Below are positions 17,024-25,663 of a stretch of 61,684 nt of DNA, one piece after another (position 1 is the first letter of the stretch; each line of letters opens with the position of its first letter). This DNA comes from Spirochaetota bacterium. Lineage in GTDB: Bacteria; Spirochaetota; Spirochaetia; SPDA01; JAJSAL01. The translations under genes were made by a program, and so were the position numbers. The DNA lies in contig JAJSAL010000167.1 of assembly GCA_024274705.1 (NCBI GenBank), positions 1-61,684 on the forward strand. The letters run 5' to 3'. The notes beneath the pieces are model-generated. The model did no database searches and had not been told where the DNA came from. It was given only the letters and a program-made list of their open reading frames with translations.

Positions 17024-17392
17024 TCAAGTATACTTGTTGATAAGTTCAACAAGTTTATCTGTTTCCACCGGTTTATTGATAAATTCTTCGGCTTTAATAT
17101 CTTCTTTCGCAAAACCAAAGGCATATTCCCGGTTGATTGCACTGAACGCCAGGATGGGAAGGTTAGGATGCTTCTCCTTGATCGATTCCGCAGCTTCGAA
17201 CCCCTTTGTTTTCTTTTCCGGGAACATAATATCCAGAAGGATGATATCCGGATGTACCGTTTCGATCATCCGGATACCTTCTTCAACTGTTTCCGCCGAA
17301 TGGATGACGAACCCTTCGTATTCAAGAAGAGCACCCGTTGTTTCGATGATATCCCTGTCATCATCGATGATGAGAATGGTTTTATTACCCAT
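17024..17392 (-). CDS. single-domain response regulator (sensor-trio copy 2)
   Basis: A 122-residue receiver-only protein with IIDDDRD, phosphoacceptor in ILLDIMFPEKK, and Lys in FINKPVE. It shares LLDIMFPE with the regulator at 9774. It is the last gene of the minus-strand trio, 21 bases after the kinase. There is no DNA-binding domain, so output must go through another protein. Confidence 0.88.
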   Translation of the reverse strand: MGNKTILIIDDDRDIIETTGALLEYEGFVIHSAETVEEGIRMIETVHPDIILLDIMFPEKKTKGFEAAESIKEKHPNLPILAFSAINREYAFGFAKEDIKAEEFINKPVETDKLVELINKYT

Positions 17393-17413
17393 GGTCAGCC
17401 TCCCAAGCTTCTA

Positions 17414-18748
17414 CTATTTCGGCAGATGGATGTGAAACGTCGTTCCTTTATCCACCTCTGAATATACAACAATCCTTCCATGAAGGAAATCCACCGCTTT
17501 CTTTATGATCGATAATCCCAGTCCCGTCCCGTCCCGTTCCATTTCCCGGGCTTTCCGGGTCCGGTAAAACTCTTCAAAAATACTCTCCAGTTCATCTTCT
17601 CCGATACCGATACCTTCATCTATCACCATCAGGTGGACCTCGCTTCCGGATTCCTCCGCCATGATGGTAACCGTTCCTCCGGGTTTTGAATACCGTACGG
17701 CATTCGACAGCAGGTTCCCTAAGATTATATTCAACAGGTCCCGGTCAACGCACACCGTAAGCCCTCTGGAGGAAGATGTTGAAATATGGATACCCTTCTG
17801 CTCCGCTTCGGTACATACCAATTCCACATTCGTCTGGATAAATTCTTTAATGTCCACGTCAACACGGTGATTCTGGATTTCCTCGTCCGACTTCATATAT
17901 GCATAATCGATCATTTCATCTATGATGGTCAGCAGGTTTTTCGTCCTCCTGGTTGCCTTTTCCAGGGTATCCCTCGTTTGTCCCTTCACCTCTCCTCTAA
18001 TCCCTTTAAGGATCATTTCGTGGTACCCCATTACAGCAGCCAGAGGTCCCCGGAGCTCATGGGTCACCTGGAGGATGAAATTCGATTTAGCTGCATCGAG
18101 ACTCTTGTACTTGCTCAGTTCTATCTCGATCTTCTTTCCCCTCTCTACGATCCGGAGCTTTATCCTGGTAATCAGGTAAGCCGTGATAATCAATGTGGAT
18201 AAAAAAGCAAACCCGTTCAGTACCCGCCGGCTGTCCCGGGAACCGATATCCAGCCTGGACAGACCGGTAATGAGATCGGAAAAAGACATTTCATACCTGA
18301 GGACCATCATCACCAGAAACACCACCGTCAAGGCGATTACATAAAACAGCACCGTTCGGGATGGAAAGATGAAAGCGGTAAGCATAACATGAAAAACAAA
18401 GTAGTAGATAAACGGATTGTCCAGGAAACCGGAAAAATAGATAAGAAGAAAGAGCAGCCCGTAATCGATACAGATCTGAATGTGAAAGAATGCCCCCATT
18501 TCACTGCGGGAAAGGCTCTGGTGCTTGATCCTCCAGTAATACACGGCAAAAGCGAAATTGGCTATTAACAGGGCTGCCAGGATTGAAAAAAGACCGGTGA
18601 AATCAAAGAAAAAATCCAGGAACACTTCACTTATGATAAGAGTTATAAATACACCGACCACTGCTGTCCAGCGCAGCCGGATAAACCAGCGGATAACCCT
18701 GGCAAGATCAGCGTATTCCGAAGACTCTATTTTTGATTCATCGAACAT
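17414..18748 (-). CDS. membrane histidine kinase with an NPF motif (sensor-trio copy 2)
   Basis: A 444-residue kinase with about six N-terminal membrane helices (residues 27-205), H box THELRGPLAAVMGY, N box NLLSNAVRYS, DEGIGIG and GLGLSIIK. The segment SGFLDNPF (residues 106-113), followed by a membrane FxFH motif, resembles the GGxxNPF quinone-sensing motif of RegB/PrrB kinases. I infer quinone-pool sensing. The start is the ATG at 18748, whose A is the last base of the upstream gene's TGA stop. It is paralogous to 8360. Confidence 0.88.
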   Translation of the reverse strand: MFDESKIESSEYADLARVIRWFIRLRWTAVVGVFITLIISEVFLDFFFDFTGLFSILAALLIANFAFAVYYWRIKHQSLSRSEMGAFFHIQICIDYGLLFLLIYFSGFLDNPFIYYFVFHVMLTAFIFPSRTVLFYVIALTVVFLVMMVLRYEMSFSDLITGLSRLDIGSRDSRRVLNGFAFLSTLIITAYLITRIKLRIVERGKKIEIELSKYKSLDAAKSNFILQVTHELRGPLAAVMGYHEMILKGIRGEVKGQTRDTLEKATRRTKNLLTIIDEMIDYAYMKSDEEIQNHRVDVDIKEFIQTNVELVCTEAEQKGIHISTSSSRGLTVCVDRDLLNIILGNLLSNAVRYSKPGGTVTIMAEESGSEVHLMVIDEGIGIGEDELESIFEEFYRTRKAREMERDGTGLGLSIIKKAVDFLHGRIVVYSEVDKGTTFHIHLPK

Positions 18749-19203
18749 CAACCCGCCCACAGATTCTTGTTTTTACAACTCATTATCCTCTGTATCTGGT
18801 TTTCTTTGAAAAGTCCAAGAGATTCGAACAAGTCTTTCTGTTTTTCCGAATTCAGATGATCCGCAACATCCCGGTAGAAAGTTTTAAGCTTTTCCTCATA
18901 ATTCAGGATGAGGGTACAGATCTCTTCTGCGGAAGAGTCCCGGTTGATCGCCTTTTTCGGAATCAGGTCGTCTATACGGTAATCACGGGAATATCTCACC
19001 CACACGGTGGGTCCGAAATTTTTTACATCGATATGTTTAAGAACATTCAGATGTGAAACATGATTATCCTTGAGAAACGCTAAAGCGCTTTTTGCGTCCT
19101 CATCTTTTATTCCGATTTCAGCGACTTCGTAGAGATCGAGTATGTTCCGCTCCCATTCAAGTGTCGCATCGATGATATCCTGCAGTTCTTTATAAGCCAG
19201 CAT
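18748..19203 (-). CDS. ferritin-like four-helix protein (sensor-trio copy 2)
   Basis: A 151-residue helical protein, equal in length to the one at 7883. The pattern WERNILDLYEVAE near residue 17, NHVSHLNVLKHI near 47, NYEEKLKTFYRDVADHL near 101 and KENQIQRIM near the end fits a ferritin/rubrerythrin-like bundle with possible Glu/His ligands. GGGAGG precedes the ATG by 5 bases. It is the first gene of the minus-strand trio and is coupled to the kinase by a one-base stop/start overlap. It diverges from the prenyltransferase gene. Confidence 0.6.
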   Translation of the reverse strand: MLAYKELQDIIDATLEWERNILDLYEVAEIGIKDEDAKSALAFLKDNHVSHLNVLKHIDVKNFGPTVWVRYSRDYRIDDLIPKKAINRDSSAEEICTLILNYEEKLKTFYRDVADHLNSEKQKDLFESLGLFKENQIQRIMSCKNKNLWAG

Positions 19204-19326
19204 GAATCCTCCCTTCTCCTTTACAGGTGTTGCATTGACGCTTATGGAAAATATTCCTATAACTGATTATAGAACAAAATCCTGAAAATGGGTAGAAAAA
19301 TATTTTCAAGGGGACGTAAAATCAAC

Positions 19327-20232
19327 ATGCATTCAAAGGTAAAAACATATATTCTCGAAACCAGACCATGGTCCTTTTCCATGACCATTATTTCCGTAAC
19401 CCTCGGCGCAGTGCCCGCGGTATATTCAAACCGGTTCGACTGGTTACTGTATGTTCTTGTTCTCATCGGTATGCTGGGTGCTCACGGAGCGTCGAATGTC
19501 ATCAACGACTATTTCGATGTGAAAAACAAGGTGGACCTCCCTGAATCTCCCACAGCACGGTACCGTGAGCATTACCTTCTGAAAGGCGTGCTCACCCCGG
19601 GAAAAGTTCTCACATTGAGCATCGTGTTATACGCTGTTGCCGGCGCAATAGCTGTCTACCTGATCATCCTCCGGGGCCTGCCCATCCTTTATATCACGGC
19701 GGCCGGCGCTTTTTTAAGCTTTTTCTATACCGGCGGCCCTGTAAAATACAAGTACCGCGCCCTGGGTGAAATAGCCGTCTTCTTTGCCTGGGGTCCTCTT
19801 ATGCTTCTCGGGACTTACTATGCTGTTACAGGCTCATGGGAAGGGTTTCTGCTGCCTCTCTGGATCTCCGTCCCTCAGGGGTTGTGGGTAACCCTGGTAA
19901 TCCTGGCAAACAACATGAAGGATACAGACTTCGACGGCAGCGTGGGTATTAAAACTGCGGGCACCCTCCTTTCAAGAAAAAGGGCTGGCATCCTTTTTGC
20001 TTCTATTACGTTTTTCATTTACGGTATTATCGTACTGGAAGCAGGGTTGGGTATCATTCCGTTCTACAGCCTGGTTACCTTTGCCGTTTTACCTATGTCC
20101 CTGCGGCTCATCTCGGTACTGAAAAACAGTGAAGAAATCCCTGCGGATGCAGATCCCCGGACCGCGCAGCTGGGTACGATATTCGGCGTACTTTTCATTA
20201 TTTCCCTGGTGATTCCCCTGGTGTTCGGGTAG
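19327..20232 (+). CDS. UbiA/MenA-family prenyltransferase
   Basis: A 301-residue membrane protein with about eight helices. The first aspartate motif is NVINDYFDVKNKVD and the second is NNMKDTDFDGSVGIKTAG, as in 1,4-dihydroxy-2-naphthoate prenyltransferases that make menaquinone. It should attach a polyprenyl chain to a quinone precursor at the inner membrane. I choose the ATG at 19327 (MHSKVKTYILETRPWSF), with AAGGGGA about 12 bases upstream; the frame is open back to 19288. The neighbours are respiratory genes, and a polyprenyl synthase lies at 37968. Confidence 0.82.
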   Translation: MHSKVKTYILETRPWSFSMTIISVTLGAVPAVYSNRFDWLLYVLVLIGMLGAHGASNVINDYFDVKNKVDLPESPTARYREHYLLKGVLTPGKVLTLSIVLYAVAGAIAVYLIILRGLPILYITAAGAFLSFFYTGGPVKYKYRALGEIAVFFAWGPLMLLGTYYAVTGSWEGFLLPLWISVPQGLWVTLVILANNMKDTDFDGSVGIKTAGTLLSRKRAGILFASITFFIYGIIVLEAGLGIIPFYSLVTFAVLPMSLRLISVLKNSEEIPADADPRTAQLGTIFGVLFIISLVIPLVFG

Positions 20233-20236
20233 TGCC

Positions 20237-20863
20237 GTGAAAAACCGGCTACCCATGCTCTATCTGGCAGGGTTTCTCGGTCTCGCCTTATTTTTATGGT
20301 ATGTCTCTTTTGCCTTGTCTTCGGGTACTTTTTGGTTCAAACTTGCCTTCTCTGCGGCCGGATTGGCGGTTCTTTCATTCCTTGTGCAGGAAAAGGAAAA
20401 CCGCCCGAAATTCATAGCGGGATTTCCGGATATTCTTATCGGTGCGGCTTCTGCTGCAGTTCTCTACGGTATGTTCCGGTTGGGAAGCATTGTCCTGGCG
20501 GTAATTCTCCCGGCATCTTCAGGCCAGATAGAGTGGATCTATGCAAGGGGAGATGGAGTTTCTCTTACTACCGTTTCCCTCCTCCTGTTGTTTATCACCA
20601 GTCCGGCGGAAGAAATCTTCTGGCGGGGGTATGTGCAGAAACAACTCACCCGTAAGCTTCCCCCGGTTACCGGTGTCGTACTCTGTGCATGCTTTTACTC
20701 GGTAGTACACATCTGGACCTTCAATCCTACTCTCCTCCTGGCTGCGTTTATTGCCGGCCTGTTCTGGGGTTTTCTTTACCTGTGGAGAAAGAACCTTACT
20801 CCTGTTATCATTTCCCATGCCCTCTGGACCTGGTCGATTTTCATCCTGTTCCCGGTAACATAG
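20237..20863 (+). CDS. CPBP-family intramembrane metalloprotease
   Basis: A 208-residue protein with about seven hydrophobic segments and the CPBP/Abi signature: EEIFWRGYVQ (EExxxR), then the His motifs YSVVHIW and ISHALWTW. Members are related to CaaX prenyl proteases and cleave or bind membrane peptides. The start is GTG, 4 bases after the prenyltransferase stop, which implies co-transcription. The substrate is unknown. Confidence 0.85.
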   Translation: MKNRLPMLYLAGFLGLALFLWYVSFALSSGTFWFKLAFSAAGLAVLSFLVQEKENRPKFIAGFPDILIGAASAAVLYGMFRLGSIVLAVILPASSGQIEWIYARGDGVSLTTVSLLLLFITSPAEEIFWRGYVQKQLTRKLPPVTGVVLCACFYSVVHIWTFNPTLLLAAFIAGLFWGFLYLWRKNLTPVIISHALWTWSIFILFPVT

Positions 20864-20922
20864 AGGGCAACCCTGGATACTGAAGAAAAAACCGAATCTG
20901 ATTGTAACCCAAGGGGACGATA

Positions 20923-22239
20923 GTGTTTACAGGAACCTTTTCCCTGGTATTACTTTTCTTTATAGTGCTGTTACACCTTGGGGGGATGGATAACATGATC
21001 GGCTGGATTCTTACACGGTACGGTAGAAAAAAGACAACCCGGTATCTCGAATTCGACGGATCAGAGCCGGTTGTGGTTCCTGAGCCTGATTCCGACTCAC
21101 CCAATCTCCTCTATATTCACATTCCCTTCTGTGAAGTACTCTGTCCCTACTGTTCTTTCAACCGGATCCCCTTTAATAAAAATCTGTCGGAACGGTATTT
21201 CGACGCACTCATGAAAGAAATGGAGATCTACTATAATAAGGGGTACTCCTTCGAGTCGGTATACGTAGGAGGAGGAACACCTACGGTTCTCCCGGATCGT
21301 CTTGCCCAGGTGCTCCGAAGGACCGCACAACTCTGGCCTGTAAAAAGCATTTCCGTGGAAACCAACCCGAATCATCTGACAGATCCGGTCCTGGAATCCC
21401 TTAAGGAGGCAAAGGTCAACCGCCTTTCCGTGGGAGTTCAAACTTTTAACGACCCCCTGCTGAAGAAACTGAAGCGGTATGAAAAATACGGATCAGGAAG
21501 GGACATACAGGAGCGGCTTTCCAGGATTCAGGGAACCTTCGACACCCTCAATATCGACATGATCTATAACCTTCCTACCCAGACAGACCAGATGGTGAGA
21601 AACGACCTTGAAGTAATCGATGCACTTAAGCCGGACCAGGTCGCTTTCTATCCTCTTATTGCTTCGAAGCTGAAAAAACACGAGATTGCCGAAGCCCTGG
21701 GGACAGTGGATTACCGGAAGGAAAAACGGCTGTATCATATTATCCGGAAGGACCTTTCCCGGGAATATCATCAGGCTTCATCATGGTGTTTTTCCCGAAC
21801 ACCGGGCCTTATCGATGAATACATCGTAGACTACCGGGATTACGCGGGGCTTGGTTCAGGCTCATTCGGCTATATAGGCGGCGCACTTTACTCGAACACA
21901 TTTTCAGTTCCCGGCTATATTCAGCGCCTTGAGATGGGAACTCTTCCCCTGGCAGGGAAGAGAGTGTTCTCCCTTAAGGAAAAGCTCCAGTACGATCTCC
22001 TCATGTCACTCTTCATCGGCTCCATCTCTCTGGACCGGCTGGAAAAGACCTACGGTTCTCCCGGAATCCGGGCTATCCGTCCCGCCCTGCTGGCACTCAG
22101 CCTGTCCGGTGCTGTCAGAAAAGAAGGGAACAACCTGGTTACAACGGAAAAAGGGAACTATTATTTTGTCATACTTATGAGGGAGTTTTTTAACGGGGTG
22201 AACACGTTGAGGGAACAGATGCTTTCCAGAACTGCTTGA
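20923..22239 (+). CDS. radical SAM coproporphyrinogen-oxidase-like (HemN/HemW/HutW-type) protein
   Basis: Radical SAM motif HIPFCEVLCPYC near residue 67, followed by YVGGGTPT, ETNP, NRLSVGVQTF and NIDMIYNLPTQT, the signature of the HemN/HemW/HutW group. Its role is heme-related oxidation, heme handling or a radical methylation-type reaction; the exact function cannot be set. The frame opens at a GTG (20923) with AAGGGGA 7 bases upstream, which would add the hydrophobic segment FSLVLLFFIVLL. An ATG at 20995 preceded by GGGGGG would give a 414-residue soluble protein. Its place between quinone and cytochrome c maturation genes supports a heme role. Confidence 0.8.
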   Translation: MFTGTFSLVLLFFIVLLHLGGMDNMIGWILTRYGRKKTTRYLEFDGSEPVVVPEPDSDSPNLLYIHIPFCEVLCPYCSFNRIPFNKNLSERYFDALMKEMEIYYNKGYSFESVYVGGGTPTVLPDRLAQVLRRTAQLWPVKSISVETNPNHLTDPVLESLKEAKVNRLSVGVQTFNDPLLKKLKRYEKYGSGRDIQERLSRIQGTFDTLNIDMIYNLPTQTDQMVRNDLEVIDALKPDQVAFYPLIASKLKKHEIAEALGTVDYRKEKRLYHIIRKDLSREYHQASSWCFSRTPGLIDEYIVDYRDYAGLGSGSFGYIGGALYSNTFSVPGYIQRLEMGTLPLAGKRVFSLKEKLQYDLLMSLFIGSISLDRLEKTYGSPGIRAIRPALLALSLSGAVRKEGNNLVTTEKGNYYFVILMREFFNGVNTLREQMLSRTA

Positions 22240-22263
22240 AATTCTTTGTAATATACTTATAAT
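22236..22263 (+). promoter_or_regulatory. promoter of the resB-ccsA operon
   Basis: TTGAAA (22236-22241) and TATAAT (22258-22263) with 16-base spacing. The leader then carries AGAGGTCAGAG before the ATG at 22302. Confidence 0.6.
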
Positions 22264-22301
22264 TACGAATAATCCAACATGCAAAGAGGTCAGAGTAACG
22301 A

Positions 22302-23249
22302 ATGAACCGAGTATATTCCTTTCTCAAGTCAATTAAACTTGCGGTGGTGCTAATCCTGGTGATTACCGGCATGTCCCTTTTATCAACCCTCATACCCCAG
22401 GGAAAGGATCTGTCATTCTACTATCATAGTTATCCTCCTTTTATCACTTGGCTTATCCTGACCACCAGGTTCAATAATTTCTTTCGATCGTTTCTTTTTA
22501 TCGCTCCGTCGGCCTTTTTTTTCGTCAACCTTGTTACCTGTACGATAGACCGCTTCTCCCGGGAGATACGGAAAAAGAAAAAGCGGCAGTTCGGCCCCGA
22601 TATACTCCACGTGGGCCTCCTGCTCCTGATCGTAGGGGGCGTGGTAACCTTTACCGGCCGTAAAGAAGGCTATATGAATCTCGGAGAGGGGGACCAGATC
22701 AACCTGCCCGGCGACTACCTCCTTACTTTGAAATCCTTCGAATTCATCACGTATGAAAACGGCTCACCGAAAGACTGGATATCCACGGTGGATATCGAAA
22801 AAGACGGTTCCCTCATGGTTGATTCATTTCCCATCGAGGTAAACAACCCCCTAAAGGTGGGTAACATGGATATTTATCAGAACTCGTATTCCGTGGAGTA
22901 TTCGGCTCAGATCTTATCGGATTCCGGCGAAGAAAAAAGTCTCGCCGTAGGAGATATCCTGGAACTGGACGACTCGGTTCTCGTGTTCGCAGGGAACGAG
23001 GAATCCGCCGACGGAAATCTTATAGCAGTATTTGAGCACTGGCAAAACAGAAACCTCATCGATGTGGTCCGCATCCGGAAAGGCGGATCCATAGCCGGGA
23101 ATACCCTCACATCCACGAGTCTCCGAAGCATGACCGGCCTTCATGCGGTGGTCGATCCCGGGTATACCCCTGTATTCATCGGACTTATTTTCCTGGCAAT
23201 AGGCCTTTTTCTAACATACTACCAGAAATTAGGAGAGAAAACATCATGA
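22302..23249 (+). CDS. resB: ResB-like cytochrome c biogenesis protein
   Basis: A 315-residue System II (Ccs) component. Membrane helices lie at residues 10-30, about 40-75 and 98-118, then a large periplasmic domain and a last helix near 292-310. SIKLAVVLILVITGMSLLST at the N-terminus and FNNFFRSFLF are typical of ResB/Ccs1. With CcsA it delivers heme and holds apocytochrome for ligation to CxxCH. Its stop overlaps the ccsA start (ATGA). At 315 residues it is short for ResB, and it matches the split ResB/CcsA type of delta-proteobacteria and spirochaetes. Confidence 0.87.
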   Translation: MNRVYSFLKSIKLAVVLILVITGMSLLSTLIPQGKDLSFYYHSYPPFITWLILTTRFNNFFRSFLFIAPSAFFFVNLVTCTIDRFSREIRKKKKRQFGPDILHVGLLLLIVGGVVTFTGRKEGYMNLGEGDQINLPGDYLLTLKSFEFITYENGSPKDWISTVDIEKDGSLMVDSFPIEVNNPLKVGNMDIYQNSYSVEYSAQILSDSGEEKSLAVGDILELDDSVLVFAGNEESADGNLIAVFEHWQNRNLIDVVRIRKGGSIAGNTLTSTSLRSMTGLHAVVDPGYTPVFIGLIFLAIGLFLTYYQKLGEKTS

Positions 23250-24031
23250 TACCAACGATTGCGTTTATCCTTCTTGTTGTAGCCGCGGTCATCCAGATCT
23301 TCTTCATTATCAGGAAAAAGGGGAACGAAGATTTCGTTAGCCTGTATCCCATTCTGGGTGCCGCCGTCCTGCTGATCCTTACCATCATCATACGGAGTGT
23401 TCAGATCAAGTTTGCAGCGGTAACCAATATGTTTGAATCCCTGGTGTTTTTTTCAGGGGTTATCGCTGTTGTATTGTTCGTGTACCAGTTCCAGAAAAAA
23501 TTCAAGGTGCACCAGGGAATCCTCTTCGGCGGAACAGTTACTGCCATAGTGCTCCTGGCAATTGCGTCTTCACCCCTTGCACCCCAGGAATTGCGCCCAC
23601 CCATTCCGGCCCTGCAGTCCGGGTGGCTGGTCCTCCACGTTACCATGTCCTTCATCGGTGAAGCGTTTTTCGTTGTAGCCTTTATTTCATCCATCGCATA
23701 TTTTCTGACAAAGGACGAAGAGAAGAAAAAGAGCGCCGACAGGATAACGTACCGTGCCATAGCGATCGGGTATCCCATATTTACCGCGGGAGCCCTGATT
23801 TTCGGCGCAATCTGGGCCAAGTCCGCCTGGGGAGGCTACTGGAGCTGGGATCCGAAAGAAACCTGGGCCCTGATTACCTGGCTGGTGTACACTGCGTATC
23901 TCCACTCCCGGTTCATCAAACGGATGCGTGGTAAAGGGTCCGCCATTCTTTCCATCGTGGGCTTCCTGTTCACCCTTTTCACGTTTTTCGGCGTAAACTT
24001 TCTTCTGGCAGGACTGCACAGCTACGGTTAG
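23246..24031 (+). CDS. ccsA: CcsA/CcmC-family heme-handling cytochrome c synthase subunit
   Basis: A 261-residue membrane protein with about eight helices and the WWD heme-binding signature in WGGYWSWDPKETWALITW (near residue 195). Conserved His residues sit in LVLHVTMSF and AYLHSRF. It is the heme exporter/ligase half of System II. It forms an operon with resB (4-base overlap). The cytochromes it would mature are encoded immediately downstream, with at least eleven CxxCH motifs in three genes. Confidence 0.92.
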   Translation: MIPTIAFILLVVAAVIQIFFIIRKKGNEDFVSLYPILGAAVLLILTIIIRSVQIKFAAVTNMFESLVFFSGVIAVVLFVYQFQKKFKVHQGILFGGTVTAIVLLAIASSPLAPQELRPPIPALQSGWLVLHVTMSFIGEAFFVVAFISSIAYFLTKDEEKKKSADRITYRAIAIGYPIFTAGALIFGAIWAKSAWGGYWSWDPKETWALITWLVYTAYLHSRFIKRMRGKGSAILSIVGFLFTLFTFFGVNFLLAGLHSYG

Positions 24032-24046
24032 AATAGTTTAATCTCC

Positions 24047-24094
24047 AGGCCAGGCAGCTGTAGCTCCTGTACTCTTGGCCGGTACACCTGGCCT
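24047..24094. repeat. inverted repeat between ccsA and the octaheme cytochrome gene
   Basis: AGGCCAGG (24047-24054) and CCTGGCCT (24087-24094) are perfect 8-base arms around 32 bases that include GGCC and CAGCTG sub-motifs. The 264-base interval 24032-24295 otherwise has no convincing gene; a 70-codon minus-strand frame here has no recognisable features. No T-run follows the arms on either side, so this is not a simple terminator. Confidence 0.4.
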
Positions 24095-24237
24095 CATCGT
24101 CAAAGCAAAAGGGTATCTTTAGCTTTTGGCGCACTGCCTTCAGCATATCCCCGCTTCGAATGCGGTTCCGGTCCGGTGCTTCGGGTCCCACACCCCCCTA
24201 GCCTGAGCAGATAAATTTCTAACAGGGGCGGGGTACG

Positions 24238-24272
24238 AAAAAAGGCAGCAGAACTGAATTCAGCCCGCTGCC
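24238..24272 (-). terminator. intrinsic terminator of the octaheme cytochrome gene
   Basis: On the minus strand GGCAGC...GCTGCC closes a stem that also contains the inner palindrome CTGAATTCAG, followed by TTTTTT. It sits 24 bases past the stop codon. Confidence 0.82.
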
Positions 24273-24295
24273 TATTAAAATTACCTTCTGAGTTA

Positions 24296-25486
24296 CTACT
24301 GTGCGTGATAGCCGGAAGCTTCCTGTTTCAGCTGTGCATCTGTGAGAATCGATGCACTTCCGCCTTCGACATGGCAGCTTCGACATGCAAAATCAAGCCC
24401 CAGTTGGGAAAGAGCATATTTCCCGTCTTCGGTAAACTGACCGGCCTGGTCCGGATCGATGGCCATCAGATGTGTCCTGATATCGCCGGTGAACTTTGCG
24501 GCATTCCCGACTGCGCTCTTCGTTACCCTCGGCATATGACACTCGATACAGTCAACCATCGCCTTCATGGCATCCGAAGCCTGGTATTTTGCCTGTTCAA
24601 AATGACAGTTTGCACACTCTACACGGGTTGTCTTCTTCCCTTCCTTCCGGAGTTGAATCACACCTGCATGTGGATCGTGACACACCGTACAGTCTAACGT
24701 GATGTGTTTCGACTGGAACAGTTCCTCGTACTGCTCATGATGCTTGATAAACCCGCCGGATGCATCAACGGCTTCGGGAGCCCCGCGATAATGGCACCCG
24801 CCGCATTGCTCGGAGTCCCTGTCTACGACCATGCGCACCCCACGGGGATTCTCCGCGTGCAGGCTCCCCGGTCCGTGACACGCCTCACACTGAACGCCCG
24901 GTTCCGCCCAGGTTCCGATAATACCGGGAAGACCATCCTGATGGGAATCTTTCGGCCAGTCTGAATACCCGGTGGTGTGACAAGGTCCGCAATTGTAGGG
25001 TTTTTTTTCCCCGGCGTGGTATTTTACCCAGGAAGCATCGTTTCCAACAACAGGATTCGCGAAATTGTACTGCCCCAGGAAGGAATCATCGCCCTCTTTT
25101 CCGGTAATGATAAACCCGTCTTTACCGATAAACCGGGCTTTCCAGTTGTACCCGCCGATCACGTAGGTAACGTCATCCCAGGTATATCCCTCCGGCGGAT
25201 CCGGAACTTCCGTGTACGGATAATCCGGGGGGCGGCCGTTTACGACCTTGTTGAGTTTGTACGGGTGTCCCGATTTCATGAACACATCGTAAATTCCTTC
25301 GTGACACTGGCCGCAGGTTTCGGTTCCCACATAGTCCGAACCGAACACCATGTCCGGAATATCCTCATCCACTTCAGCGGTCACGGCAGGAGCATCTTCC
25401 GCACCTTCTTCCTTTGCGCCCCCTGCAAAGACAAGCACTCCTGCCGCCAGAAAAAATACCAAAAACAGCGATACTTTCTTTTTCAT
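24296..25486 (-). CDS. secreted octaheme c-type cytochrome
   Basis: A 396-residue exported protein with eight CxxCH heme sites, in order CGQCH, CGPCH, CEACH, CGGCH, CTVCH, CANCH, CIECH and CRSCH. The Sec signal is KKKVSLFLVFFLAAGVLVFAG, with likely cleavage before AKEE. The frame is open upstream to 25642, but the ATG at 25486 has GAGGAGG 4-10 bases before it and starts the signal peptide. The spacing recalls cytochrome c-554-like multiheme proteins; none of the sites has the CxxCK of nitrite or tetrathionate reductases. It probably moves electrons in the periplasm or reduces a small oxyanion. It has its own promoter and terminator. Confidence 0.9.
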   Translation of the reverse strand: MKKKVSLFLVFFLAAGVLVFAGGAKEEGAEDAPAVTAEVDEDIPDMVFGSDYVGTETCGQCHEGIYDVFMKSGHPYKLNKVVNGRPPDYPYTEVPDPPEGYTWDDVTYVIGGYNWKARFIGKDGFIITGKEGDDSFLGQYNFANPVVGNDASWVKYHAGEKKPYNCGPCHTTGYSDWPKDSHQDGLPGIIGTWAEPGVQCEACHGPGSLHAENPRGVRMVVDRDSEQCGGCHYRGAPEAVDASGGFIKHHEQYEELFQSKHITLDCTVCHDPHAGVIQLRKEGKKTTRVECANCHFEQAKYQASDAMKAMVDCIECHMPRVTKSAVGNAAKFTGDIRTHLMAIDPDQAGQFTEDGKYALSQLGLDFACRSCHVEGGSASILTDAQLKQEASGYHAQ

Positions 25487-25526
25487 GGAGCCTCCTCGAC
25501 CGGAATTATCTGATAGTTTTACTAGG

Positions 25527-25554
25527 ATTATAGCACCGGGGTATTCTTTGTCAA
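25527..25554 (-). promoter_or_regulatory. strong promoter of the octaheme cytochrome gene
   Basis: On the minus strand, perfect TTGACA (25554-25549) and perfect TATAAT (25532-25527) with 16-base spacing. It is the closest match to consensus I noticed in the window. Confidence 0.8.
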
Positions 25555-25599
25555 GAAAAATGTGAAATTTCTGTGAAGATATGAAAGACTGCAGCGGCA

Positions 25600-25639
25600 A
25601 TAAAAACGGGTAGAAAAGGCTGTACACCTTTTCTACCCG
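25600..25639 (-). terminator. intrinsic terminator of the membrane cytochrome gene
   Basis: A perfect 13-base stem, CGGGTAGAAAAGG/CCTTTTCTACCCG, with a 7-base loop, followed on the minus strand by TTTTTAT. It lies 24 bases past the stop at 25664. Confidence 0.88.
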
Positions 25640-25663
25640 CATTCCGGTCTGTTATATTGCCGG

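Noticed and set aside
16345..17040. 231-codon plus-strand frame opposite the MetF-MetV gene
   Set aside because: The minus-strand gene has clear domain motifs; this one has none and also runs into the next gene.
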